NCBI RefSeq assembly: GCF_036327775.1
Contig: NZ_CP109598.1
Location: forward strand, 2,542,001 to 2,606,000
Origin: Streptomyces sp. NBC_01498
Lineage (GTDB): Bacteria; Actinomycetota; Actinomycetes; Streptomycetales; Streptomycetaceae
Length of the DNA: 64,000 bases
Direction of reading: 5' to 3'
Shown: positions 33,340 to 41,376 of the stretch, piece after piece
Numbering within the stretch: position 1 is the first letter of the stretch
How the letters are laid out: each line of letters starts with the position of its first letter
The notes under the pieces: generated by a model
The model's input: only the letters and a program-made list of their open reading frames with translations
Told to the model about the DNA's origin: nothing
Database searches by the model: none
Program-made: the position numbers and the translations under genes

Positions 33340-34617
33340 TCACACCGCGCCGGTCGGGTTGGCCTTCGTCCGGGCCCGTGGGCGCCCCGCCACGAACACC
33401 AGCGGCGGCAGCAGGACGCACTGCGCGGCGACGACCAGCCAGAACCCGGGAAGCCACTCCGCCCGCTCGAACACCCCGTACACGGCGCCGCCGACCACTC
33501 CGCTGAGCAGCGCGCCCACGCCGACCGCCAGCCGCTGCTGCCCGAACGTCACCGTGGCCGACCGCTTCGACAGGGCCAGCGCCTCCAGTTCGTTCTTGAG
33601 GAACAGCACCGCCGTGCCCGCGCTCATCGCCGCCGCGCCGACTGCCACCCCGGCGGGGTGGCCGGTGGCGAACGCCGTCATACCGACGGCCATGAGGGAG
33701 AAGCCGATGGCCATCACCGCCGGGTGGGACGTCCGTCCGACGCGTCTCGCCGCCAGCGGCTGGACCACCGCCAGGCCGAGCGAGTAACCCATCATGATCG
33801 CGCCGTAGGCGGCCGGGGCCAGCCGCCCGTCCACGTACACCGCCAGGTATTGGTAGAACTGCATGTACAGGTAGTGGGTGAGCGCGGTGACGGCGAACGG
33901 CACCCGGGCGAGGCCGTGGAGCACCCGCCGGAAGGGCTCCACCGTCGGCGGCCCGACCTCGGCCGGGCCCTCCGGCCCCTCAGGGCTCTCCGTACGCTCC
34001 GGGCGCTCCGTACGCAGGAACAGGTGGCCGACCGTCAGCACCGCGTAGAGGGCCGTGCTCAGGGTGAACAGCGTCTCGGGATCACGCAGGAACAGCGCCC
34101 CGGCGACCGGCCCCAGAGCGATGCCCAGATTACCGGCGGCGTTACCGGCCGACACCGCCTGGGGACGCTGCTCGACCGTCGCCGACCGCACGAGATACGC
34201 GCGGTACGCGGGCGAGTAGAGCGCCCCCGCGCCGCAGCTGAGGAAGAGGGCCACCACCATCAGCGCGGGCTCGCCCATCCCGCCCAGGTACATCAGGGCG
34301 CCCAGGGTGTAGAGGCAGCCGGCGAGGACCAGGGACCGTTTCAGCCCGACGCGTTCGGCGAACGCGGCGGTGAACGGCGCGCCGGCGAACTGCACCAGTG
34401 TGGCCGCCCCGAGAATGACGCCGACCTGTGCGATCCCGACGCCCAGTCGCTCACGCAGCAGAACGGCGAGGTACGGGTAGACGGCGAAGGTGCCGATGTT
34501 GATGAGCGACCCGCCCACCAGCAGGGCGAGTTGGGCGCCGCCGAGGACCCGCCACGCCCGTGGGTCGGGGAGGCGCCGCCGTCGGGCAGGCGCGGAAGGC
34601 GAGGTCGAGGTGGTCAT
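33340..34617 (-). CDS. MFS efflux transporter
   Basis: A 425-residue major-facilitator protein with 12 predicted hydrophobic helices. The first half has the loop 2-3 type segment FAERVGLKRSLVLAG (motif A variant), and the long central loop is acidic and Glu/Pro-rich (RTERPERTESPEGPEGP). The second half repeats the pattern with PLAARRVGRTSHPAVMAIG. Such proteins export drugs or sugars in actinomycetes. The N-terminus is basic (ARRRRLPDPRAW). It is convergent with the methyltransferase gene. Confidence 0.88.
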   Translation of the reverse strand: MTTSTSPSAPARRRRLPDPRAWRVLGGAQLALLVGGSLINIGTFAVYPYLAVLLRERLGVGIAQVGVILGAATLVQFAGAPFTAAFAERVGLKRSLVLAGCLYTLGALMYLGGMGEPALMVVALFLSCGAGALYSPAYRAYLVRSATVEQRPQAVSAGNAAGNLGIALGPVAGALFLRDPETLFTLSTALYAVLTVGHLFLRTERPERTESPEGPEGPAEVGPPTVEPFRRVLHGLARVPFAVTALTHYLYMQFYQYLAVYVDGRLAPAAYGAIMMGYSLGLAVVQPLAARRVGRTSHPAVMAIGFSLMAVGMTAFATGHPAGVAVGAAAMSAGTAVLFLKNELEALALSKRSATVTFGQQRLAVGVGALLSGVVGGAVYGVFERAEWLPGFWLVVAAQCVLLPPLVFVAGRPRARTKANPTGAV

Positions 34618-35174
34618 CGACCGGAGGTCCGGGACCGGCCGGTCACCGGGGCGGTCCGCCGCGCGGGCCCGGCGCCGGGTGCGTACCGACGGCCCGGACC
34701 GGCACCGGGCGCGGGCCGACAGGCGGGCCCGGCCCCGGCGTTGTCACGTCCACGCATTGTCGCCTCCGCTTCTCGGACGGTGGGGTCCCACTTGAGAAGT
34801 CGTCCGCGAAGCCCGCCGAGTTCCCGGCGATTTCAGGCGGGTGGAAACAATGCGCCTCGGCCGGGGCCGAATCTCACACACCCGGCCGTCGAGCACCGCG
34901 TCGTAAAAGATCCGAAGGGTCTGGGCGCGGACCTCCGGATCTCCCGATCCCCCGCTCTCCGTAACTCGGAAGTACGGAAGTCGGGAAGTACGGATCGGCG
35001 AATCCCCGGATCGGCGGGTCGCCCGGATCCCCGGATCTCTGCGTGTCGGCGCTTTCGCGAAATCCGGGGCGGCCGGAAAGGGCCGGTTCCCGGGAGAACC
35101 GGCCGCGTCCGGCCCCGCCGGCCCACGTCCGCCGCCCGCCCGCCGGGCGGCCGTCCCCGTCGACGCGCCGGGTG
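34618..35174. other. Repeat-rich gap between the MFS and ferric-reductase-like genes
   Basis: About 560 bases. It has repeated short elements around 34930-35040: two GGAAGTACGGA units and several CCCGGATC/GGATCTC units. No gene is supported on either strand. Confidence 0.55.
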
Positions 35175-36296
35175 TCAGACCCGGTCGACCGTGTCCGTCG
35201 CGCGCTCCTCCGCGGGGGCCGCGGGACCCTGGGGCCTCGCCGAACCGGCCGCCCGGGGCCGGAGCCTGAGGACAACGGCGGCGACGGCCGCGGTGAACAG
35301 CCCCAGCCCCGCCCAGATCACCCACTTGTGCGGCCACGGCACGAGCGAGGCGGCCTCCGGCGCCCGTCCGCCGTCCACGCCGGTGACGATGACCGCCACC
35401 AGTCCCACGATCGTGGCGCCCACCACGATCCGGGCGAGCAGTCGCGCGCTGATCGGCAGGGCGGCGTCACGGCGCCGCTCGCCGCGCAGCCGCAGGCGCT
35501 CGCCGGGGCGGGCCGGTGCCATCAGACGGACCAGGAGCAGCACGGCGATCGGGATCTGCAACGCCCAGACCATCGTGCGGAACGGGCCGTCGAACCACGC
35601 CTGGCTGCTGTACAGCAGCGTGTGCCAGGCGCTCAGGATGTAGACCACGATGACGAACCGGTGCAGGGCCAGCCACATGCGCGAACCGGTCCGGTGCCGC
35701 AGGTAGAAGGCGAGACCCAGCGGAACGGCCAGGTACATCGCCAGCAGGCCGATCAGGATGGCGACGCGGCCGGTGCCCGTCGCGTACCCGCCGGGCACGA
35801 ACGAGTCGACGAACGCGGCCCACACGCTGCGCCCGAGCGACCACTCGGCCTGGTTGGCCTTGATCTGGTCGGTGAAGAAGAAGAACGCGTGCATGAACAT
35901 CAGACCGATGGTCGTCAGGCTCGTGGTGCGGTGCCACTTCTCCAGCCGGGCGGCGGGCAGCCATCCCCAGCTGGGCCGGGGGCCGGAGCGCATCAGGCCG
36001 AATATCACGGTGCCGTACGCCCAGAGCATCGCCGACCAGCCGAACGCCTGGCACATCCAGTACATCCAGTACTCGCCGGCGTTCATCATCGTCGGCATGA
36101 GTTTGACGGTGGCCGAAGTCCCGTTCTCCGCGCGGACGTAGAGCAGCCAGTAGATCAGCACGGTGATCACCAGGGCCAGTGAGGCGTCCGGCACCGCGCC
36201 CCGCAGATCGGCGCGCAGCCCGGCCCAGTCGAAACGGGCACGCTCTCTCGTCGGACGCGACGAAGGCGTCACCGATCCCGAGGACTTCGCCATCAC
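35175..36296 (-). CDS. Ferric reductase-like transmembrane heme protein
   Basis: A 373-residue membrane protein with 7-8 helices and the two-heme pattern of the FRE/YedZ-like domain. His pairs are EKWHRTTSLTTIGLMFMHAF and ALHRFVIVVYILSAWHTLLY, each pair spaced about 13 residues in helices. It lacks the cytoplasmic FAD/NAD domain of full ferric reductases, so it needs an external electron donor or acts as a quinone-linked heme module. The acidic, Ala-rich C-terminus is cytoplasmic. No flavodoxin or thioredoxin neighbour is present. Start ATG 36296 (MMAKSS). Confidence 0.82.
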   Translation of the reverse strand: MMAKSSGSVTPSSRPTRERARFDWAGLRADLRGAVPDASLALVITVLIYWLLYVRAENGTSATVKLMPTMMNAGEYWMYWMCQAFGWSAMLWAYGTVIFGLMRSGPRPSWGWLPAARLEKWHRTTSLTTIGLMFMHAFFFFTDQIKANQAEWSLGRSVWAAFVDSFVPGGYATGTGRVAILIGLLAMYLAVPLGLAFYLRHRTGSRMWLALHRFVIVVYILSAWHTLLYSSQAWFDGPFRTMVWALQIPIAVLLLVRLMAPARPGERLRLRGERRRDAALPISARLLARIVVGATIVGLVAVIVTGVDGGRAPEAASLVPWPHKWVIWAGLGLFTAAVAAVVLRLRPRAAGSARPQGPAAPAEERATDTVDRV

Positions 36297-36844
36297 TCAA
36301 CTCCGGTTTCCGTACGGCCCGCCACGGGCCACCCCTGTGAACAACCGTGGCAATGCTGGTCTGTACCACGTTTCCCTGAGGGTGGAGAGTAACGGCGAAT
36401 TCGCCGCCACGGAAGTCACCGATGCGATCCCGCATTTGACGGGAACGGAGGGAACTCCCCACCACCCGGCGCGCGTTCACGTTCTCCGGGCCCGCCGCTT
36501 CCGCATATCCTTCGGGAATCCGCCGATATCCACCGCAAGATTCCTTCCTCATAAAGGAAGTTGAAAAACATCGAGTTCGCCGGGAACTTATCGTCCGAGA
36601 TGAACGACGGGGCCGCGACAGGGCCTTGAATTGGTCATCCCGGGAGCGGAACTCGGGTTGTCCGACGGTGTCTCAAGGGGATGGAGGGGCCAGGGAGGCC
36701 GGCTCTGGAAGGCGTACGGTGCGGCGGCCCGGCCCGCGCACTCACCGGTTCGCGGGCTCGCCGGTTCGCGGGCAGCGCGAAGCGGCCCGCCGGGCGGCCC
36801 CTGACCCGCTCGGGCGCCGGACGGGTGCCGTCGGCACCCTGGTG
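36297..36844. other. Gap upstream of the ferric-reductase-like gene
   Basis: About 550 bases without a supported gene. A 13-base direct repeat (CCGGTTCGCGGGC, about 36742-36773) and a GGGTGCC..GGCACCC hairpin at 36823-36839 are the visible features. The hairpin lies just after the stop of the leftward gene at 36845. Confidence 0.5.
36823..36839 (-). terminator. Hairpin after the hypothetical gene at 36845
   Basis: GGGTGCC (36823-36829) / GGCACCC (36833-36839) with a 3-base loop, 6 bases past the stop codon on the minus strand. Confidence 0.55.
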
Positions 36845-37471
36845 TCAGTTGCGGGCCCTGGCCCGCCGGGAGACGACGGCGCGCAGCACCCGCCGGCCCT
36901 CCGTCGAAAGATCCAGCGCCTGGCGCAATCCCGCCGCGCCGTCCGTCTCGGCGAGGATCTCCAGGATCTGGATCTGCCGGCGCAGCTCCCCGGAGACCAT
37001 GGGGCCCGCGGTGAACGGCCCGACGCCGGGGTGTCCTTCGGGGCCGTCGGCCACTCCCGTACGGCAGCGCTCCACCCAGCCGGTGTAGGTGCCGTCGGCG
37101 ACGGTGCCGGGCGCGCCCATGATCCGGTCGCCCGCCGCGTCGAACTGCTGGTGGATCTCCAGGGCCGCGACCGAGCAGCCGTCGGCCCAGACGCGCAGGG
37201 GCTCCGCCGCCCAGTCGGAGGGCGCGGCGGCGAGCATCTTCCTTACGAGGACGGCGGTTTCGTCGTGGATGACGGCCGCCGTCTCCATGGCTTCCCTGGC
37301 GGCTTCGAGACGCGGGGCCCAGTTCTGCTCGCCGTCGGCGACGGACGCCCAGAGCGGGCGCAGCACCTCGCCCTCGTCGGCGAGCAGGGGCAGGCAGCGG
37401 TCGAGGCAGGCGACGCCGCTCGCGGCGAGGCCCCGCTCATCCGCCCGAACGATCAGTTCCAGCAGGCTCAT
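36845..37471 (-). CDS. Conserved hypothetical protein
   Basis: Not recognised by family. A 208-residue, mostly helical, acidic protein with no membrane segment or signal. It has LELIVRADERGLAASGVACLDRCLPLL at the N-terminus (two Cys), a middle helix bundle (ARLEAAREAMETAAVIHDETAVLVRKML), and a C-terminal IQILEILAETDGAAGLRQALDLS. Its neighbour to the right is the GH20 gene on the same strand, 194 bases away, with no sign of coupling. Similar proteins occur across Streptomyces next to the same gene, from memory. Confidence 0.65.
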   Translation of the reverse strand: MSLLELIVRADERGLAASGVACLDRCLPLLADEGEVLRPLWASVADGEQNWAPRLEAAREAMETAAVIHDETAVLVRKMLAAAPSDWAAEPLRVWADGCSVAALEIHQQFDAAGDRIMGAPGTVADGTYTGWVERCRTGVADGPEGHPGVGPFTAGPMVSGELRRQIQILEILAETDGAAGLRQALDLSTEGRRVLRAVVSRRARARN

Positions 37472-37665
37472 TCACGTCTCCTGTCGCGGGCAGAGCACTG
37501 CTCATTAAAGCGCCCGACGGCTGAAAAACGTCACTCGTGGCCAAGAAAGTGGGGTTCGTTACGTACGGAAGGCCCGACCGCGACCGGTTACGTCCGCAAT
37601 CGCCGGTCCAGACGGACCGTACGACCTGACGGGACGGGCCGCACGAACCGCCCCCGCGGTGTCCG

Positions 37666-39300
37666 CTATCCGCCCACCTTGTCGACCAGCGCCGTGAACT
37701 GGCTCCAGCCGAGCGCGGGTTTCGCCGGGTTCCACACCTTCTGCGAGAGTGCCGCCAGCGGCAGCCTGATCCCGCTCGCCACCTGGGCGGGCGTCTGGGC
37801 GTTCGCGATGTCGCCCCAGACGGCGAACCGGGCGCCGAGGATCTGCTTCGAGTACTTCCGCGGCACCGGCGACGTGCCGCGCAGAACGAGCGGCGTCCAC
37901 TGCTCGTAGATCCGCCGGCCCGTCGGATAGACGAAGTCGTTGGGCTGGCCGAGCACGTAGTAGAGGAACTCGTCGTTGAGGTTCACGACCGTCCGGCCCT
38001 CGCGGAGGTAGTCCAGCGGGGGCCGCGCGCCGATCTCCTTGCCGGTCCAGTAGTCGATCTGGAGCTTCGGGTCGGGCTTGACGGCGCCGCCGGCGTGAAC
38101 GCCGTCGTTCCACACCTGGATGTTCTTCTTCCTGGGCCGGACCACGGCCGCGCGGTCGTTGGTCCACCCGGTGGCCAGGTCCTGGACCGAGGCGCCGGAG
38201 CCGTACTTCTTCTGTGCGGCGGCGGCCAGTTGGGGGAAGGACGCCGCGGGGTCCTTGACGACCAGTGCCTGGTACTCGTCGCCGCCGATGTGCCAGTACG
38301 AGCCGGGGAACAGCGTGTCGTACTCGCGCAGCAGTTCGTCCACGATCCGCGCGGACGCGGGCTTCGAGATGTCGATGGCCCCTCGGGTGGGCTGCCCGTC
38401 GACGTTCCTGAGCTGGAGTTCGGGGTGGGGCGCCAGGACCGCGCCCAGATGCCCGGGGTTGTCGATCTCCGGCACGACATCGATGTGCAGGCTTCCGGCG
38501 AGGGCGACGATTCCCTTGACCTCGGCCTTGGTGAGGTGCTGCTTCGAGACGATCTCGGGGTGGGTGTCCGACGCGATACGGAAGCCCTGGTCGTCGGAGA
38601 AGTGCAGACCGAGCTGGTTGAGTTTGAGGTCGGCCATCTCGCGCAGCCGGTCCTCGATCCAGCCGGCCGTGTAGTACTTGCGCGCGATGTCCAGGTTGAG
38701 TCCGCGCTGCGGGCGGTCGGGCCGGTCCTGGACGACTCCCTCGGGCATCGCGCCGTCCGCCGCGACCGACTGCTTGAGCGTGCGGGTGCCGTAGAAGACG
38801 CCCGCCTCGTCGGGTCCGGCGATCCGGACCCGCCCGTCGCGGGCGGTGAGGGTGTACGACTCGGGGCCCGCCTGCTTGCCGGACTCCAGGGCCAGTTCGA
38901 CGTCACCGGCGCGGGCCCCGGCGGTGCCCCGGTAGTCGATCTTCAGCTCCTTGGCGAGGAGTTGTCCCTCGTCGGCCAGCTGTCCGCTGTTCTTGGCGAC
39001 GACCACGGCGCTGCCGCCGCCGGGCCGCCAGCCCGGTCCGCGCGCCGCCTGGTGCTCCCGTACGGAGGGCACCGTCCGCGGCGCCTCGGACAGCGCGAAG
39101 CTGCGCGAGGGTGTGGGCGCGGCGGGCCGGGTGTCGGAGCGTGCCGAGGAGGCGTCCGAGGTGGCGGCCGGTGCGGTGGCCGTACCGGCCGGACCGGCGT
39201 GGTCGGGCGTGCTGTCGGGCCACGCCACCACCGTGAGGGTGACGGCCGCCGCGACGACGGCGGCGCCGCCGGCCAGTGCTCCTGGGGAGTTCCACCTCAT
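37666..39300 (-). CDS. GH20 beta-N-acetylhexosaminidase
   Basis: Cleaves terminal GlcNAc/GalNAc from chito-oligosaccharides or wall fragments. The 544-residue protein has an N-terminal signal/anchor segment (about 8-27), an Ala/Thr/Ser-rich spacer, the GH20b-like domain (about 95-195, VVVAKNSGQL then GRVRIAGPDEAGVFYG) and the TIM-barrel from about 196. The barrel has RGLNLDIARKYY, LHFSDDQGFR, and HIGGDEYQ with catalytic Asp341-Glu342. The C-terminal part contains FAVWGDI. With the upstream signal it is extracellular or membrane-anchored. It complements the chitinase at 20.6 kb. Confidence 0.93.
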   Translation of the reverse strand: MRWNSPGALAGGAAVVAAAVTLTVVAWPDSTPDHAGPAGTATAPAATSDASSARSDTRPAAPTPSRSFALSEAPRTVPSVREHQAARGPGWRPGGGSAVVVAKNSGQLADEGQLLAKELKIDYRGTAGARAGDVELALESGKQAGPESYTLTARDGRVRIAGPDEAGVFYGTRTLKQSVAADGAMPEGVVQDRPDRPQRGLNLDIARKYYTAGWIEDRLREMADLKLNQLGLHFSDDQGFRIASDTHPEIVSKQHLTKAEVKGIVALAGSLHIDVVPEIDNPGHLGAVLAPHPELQLRNVDGQPTRGAIDISKPASARIVDELLREYDTLFPGSYWHIGGDEYQALVVKDPAASFPQLAAAAQKKYGSGASVQDLATGWTNDRAAVVRPRKKNIQVWNDGVHAGGAVKPDPKLQIDYWTGKEIGARPPLDYLREGRTVVNLNDEFLYYVLGQPNDFVYPTGRRIYEQWTPLVLRGTSPVPRKYSKQILGARFAVWGDIANAQTPAQVASGIRLPLAALSQKVWNPAKPALGWSQFTALVDKVGG

Positions 39301-39587
39301 GCGTGATCATCCCTTGCGTGGCGAGTAGAAAGAGGAAGGAAGTAGGGCGAACGTCCCACGGGTGCGTGCCTCGCGCGAGTGGAGTCCATCCCGTCCGGGT
39401 GAAATTCGCGCATCTGTCGGGCACCCGTCACCCGCCCTCGATAGCGTGGCGAAACATCCGCCTCGTCCATGTCTTCCGTCACTCCCGCTTCACTCCTGCC
39501 CCTGCTCCTGTCACCCGTTCGGCCTCCCGTCGGACGTGTGCGGACGGGTCCGGCCGGGTCATGACGCCGTAGTCCGAGGAGCCTCCG

Positions 39588-40310
39588 CTGTCCCGCGATC
39601 CGCACGCCGGTCTGACGCGCTTCAACTCCGCGCCGACGGCCACCGTCGAGCGCGCGCTGCTGGCCTGCTGCGCCAACCGCCGCTGGGCCCGCAGGCTCAC
39701 CGACCACCGCCCGTACCCGACGGTCGAGGCGCTGCTCGCCGCCGCCGACGAGGCGAGCTACGACCTGTCCCCCGCCGATCTCGCCGGGGCGCTCGCGGGC
39801 GAGACGTCCGCCGGTCCGCACGACGACGCGCCGCCCGTCGCGCGGACCGCGCTGCGGGCGGCCCACGCCGCGTACGAGAGTACGTTCGGGCACGCGTTTG
39901 TGATCAGCCTCGACCGCTTCCGTCCGGAGGAACGGCTGAACCAGGTGCTGGCCGGGATCCACGAGCGGCTGGCTCACGACTCCGACGAGGAGTGGGGGGT
40001 GGCCGCCGACGAACTGCGCCGGCTGGCCCGCTCGCGCGTCGCGGGCCTGGTCGGGGAACGGGGCGACGAGCGGTGTGCGGAGCCGCTGCCCGAACGGAGG
40101 ACCGAGCGCCTGCCCGAACAGCGCACGGAACACCGGCCCGAGCACACGCTCGAACCGCGCGCCGAACACCGGCCCGGGGATCGGCCCGGGAATCGGCCCG
40201 AGCACCGGTCCGAGCACCGGTCCGAACGGAGGGCGGAGCCGCCCGCTCCCCGCGTTTCGCAGGAATCGAACGACTTCGGCCGTCCGGATAGCCCGTCCGT
40301 GGCTGTTTGA
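39588..40310 (+). CDS. OHCU decarboxylase-like protein with CTG start
   Basis: A domain with the OHCU decarboxylase (uraD/PRHOXNB) pattern runs from about residue 9: LTRFNSAPTATVERALLACC, then WARRLTDHRPYPTVEALL, AHAAYESTFGHAFVIS and ERLNQVLAGIHERL. That family makes allantoin from OHCU in purine breakdown. No ATG, GTG or TTG precedes the domain in frame. A CTG at 39588 has GAGGAG 6 bases upstream and gives 240 residues. An in-frame ATG at 39561 is cut by TAG (39570-39572). The family HPxIG active-site motif is replaced by GETSAG, so catalysis is doubtful. The last 85 residues are a repeated, charged EHR/ERR tail. It is upstream of sdhC. Confidence 0.6.
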   Translation: MSRDPHAGLTRFNSAPTATVERALLACCANRRWARRLTDHRPYPTVEALLAAADEASYDLSPADLAGALAGETSAGPHDDAPPVARTALRAAHAAYESTFGHAFVISLDRFRPEERLNQVLAGIHERLAHDSDEEWGVAADELRRLARSRVAGLVGERGDERCAEPLPERRTERLPEQRTEHRPEHTLEPRAEHRPGDRPGNRPEHRSEHRSERRAEPPAPRVSQESNDFGRPDSPSVAV

Positions 40311-40479
40311 CTGCCTGTTTGATCACACCGACGGGCCCCCGGGCGATCGAACCGACAAAGCGTCGCTACGATGGCCAGGGCCGGTGGACCGTACCCGGCC
40401 GGGCGCGACCGACACCACTGTGCTTCATCGAGTAGAAGATGGCGGCCGGCCCCGATCCCCGCTCCCGGAGGGCTTTTCC

Positions 40480-40860
40480 GTGCCGGCTGGAACGCTGTAC
40501 CGCGGCCGGGAAGGAATGTGGTCATGGGTGGCTCATCGAGTCACCGGCGTCACCATCTTCTTCTTCCTGTTCGTCCATGTGCTGGACACCGCACTCGTCC
40601 GCGTCTCCCCTGAGGCATACGACGACGTCGTAGCGACCTACAAGACGCCCCTCGTCGCCGTGCTGGAGTACGGCCTCGTCGCCGCTGTCCTCTTCCACGC
40701 GCTCAACGGGCTGCGTGTCATCGCCGTGGACTTCTGGTCCAAGGGCCCCCGCTACCAGAAGCAGATGCTCTGGAGCGTCGTCGGCGTCTGGCTCGTCCTG
40801 ATGCTGGGCTCCATCTACCCCGTGCTCGGCCACGCCGCACGTGAGATCTGGGGGAGCTGA
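40480..40860 (+). CDS. sdhC: Succinate dehydrogenase cytochrome b556 subunit
   Basis: The 126-residue membrane anchor of complex II. It has three hydrophobic helices, and the heme/quinone-site segment HRVTGVTIFFFLFVHVLDTAL supplies His residues to the heme. The second half has FHALNGLRVIAVDF, the family-typical HxxNGxR sequence. GTG 40480 has GGAGGG upstream at 40468-40473 and gives the usual short N-terminus (VPAGTLYRGREGMWSW). It opens the sdhCDAB operon; sdhD follows by only a few bases. Electrons go to menaquinone in Streptomyces. Confidence 0.94.
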   Translation: MPAGTLYRGREGMWSWVAHRVTGVTIFFFLFVHVLDTALVRVSPEAYDDVVATYKTPLVAVLEYGLVAAVLFHALNGLRVIAVDFWSKGPRYQKQMLWSVVGVWLVLMLGSIYPVLGHAAREIWGS

Positions 40861-40864
40861 CCCG

Positions 40865-41356
40865 ATGTCCGCAGACACCACCGCGACGGGTTCCACCGCC
40901 GTGATCGGTCCGGTCGAGGGCGCGAGCCTCTACGACGCCGACAACCCGGCCCCGCTCATCGAGGCGCCCCGCAAGCGCACCGCGAAGACCCCCAAATCGA
41001 CGCGCGGCAACTTCGAGATGGCCGCCTGGCTGTTCATGCGCCTGTCCGGCGTCGTCCTCGTCGTCCTGGTCATCGGCCACCTGATCATCCAACTGGTGCT
41101 CGACGGCGGCGTCAGCAAGATCGGCTTCGCCTTCGTGGCCGGCCGCTGGGCGTCCCCCTTCTGGCAGGTCTGGGATCTGCTGATGCTGTGGCTGGCGATG
41201 CTGCACGGCGCCAACGGCATGCGCACGATCATCAACGACTACGCGGAGCGTGCCAACACGCGCCTGTGGCTCAAGGGGCTGCTGTACACCGCGACGGTGT
41301 TCACCATCCTTCTGGGCTCGCTGGTGATCTTCACCTTCGACCCGAACATCCGCTAG
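40865..41356 (+). CDS. sdhD: Succinate dehydrogenase hydrophobic membrane anchor
   Basis: A 163-residue subunit with a long polar N-terminus (about 1-50, including PRKRTAKTPKSTRGNFEM) and three helices. MRLSGVVLVVLVIGHLIIQLVLD carries the expected helix-1 His, and MLHGANGMRTIINDY (HGxNGxR) matches the sdhC-like second motif. It sits 4 bases after sdhC and 20 bases before sdhA, so one mRNA is clear. It anchors SdhAB to the membrane. Confidence 0.94.
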   Translation: MSADTTATGSTAVIGPVEGASLYDADNPAPLIEAPRKRTAKTPKSTRGNFEMAAWLFMRLSGVVLVVLVIGHLIIQLVLDGGVSKIGFAFVAGRWASPFWQVWDLLMLWLAMLHGANGMRTIINDYAERANTRLWLKGLLYTATVFTILLGSLVIFTFDPNIR

Positions 41357-41376
41357 AGCCGGGGCTGACCAGAGCA

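Noticed and set aside
31637..33457. 606-codon minus-strand frame across the SapA-like and methyltransferase genes
   Set aside because: Both plus-strand genes have clear families; the frame is Arg/Ala/Gly-rich shadow.
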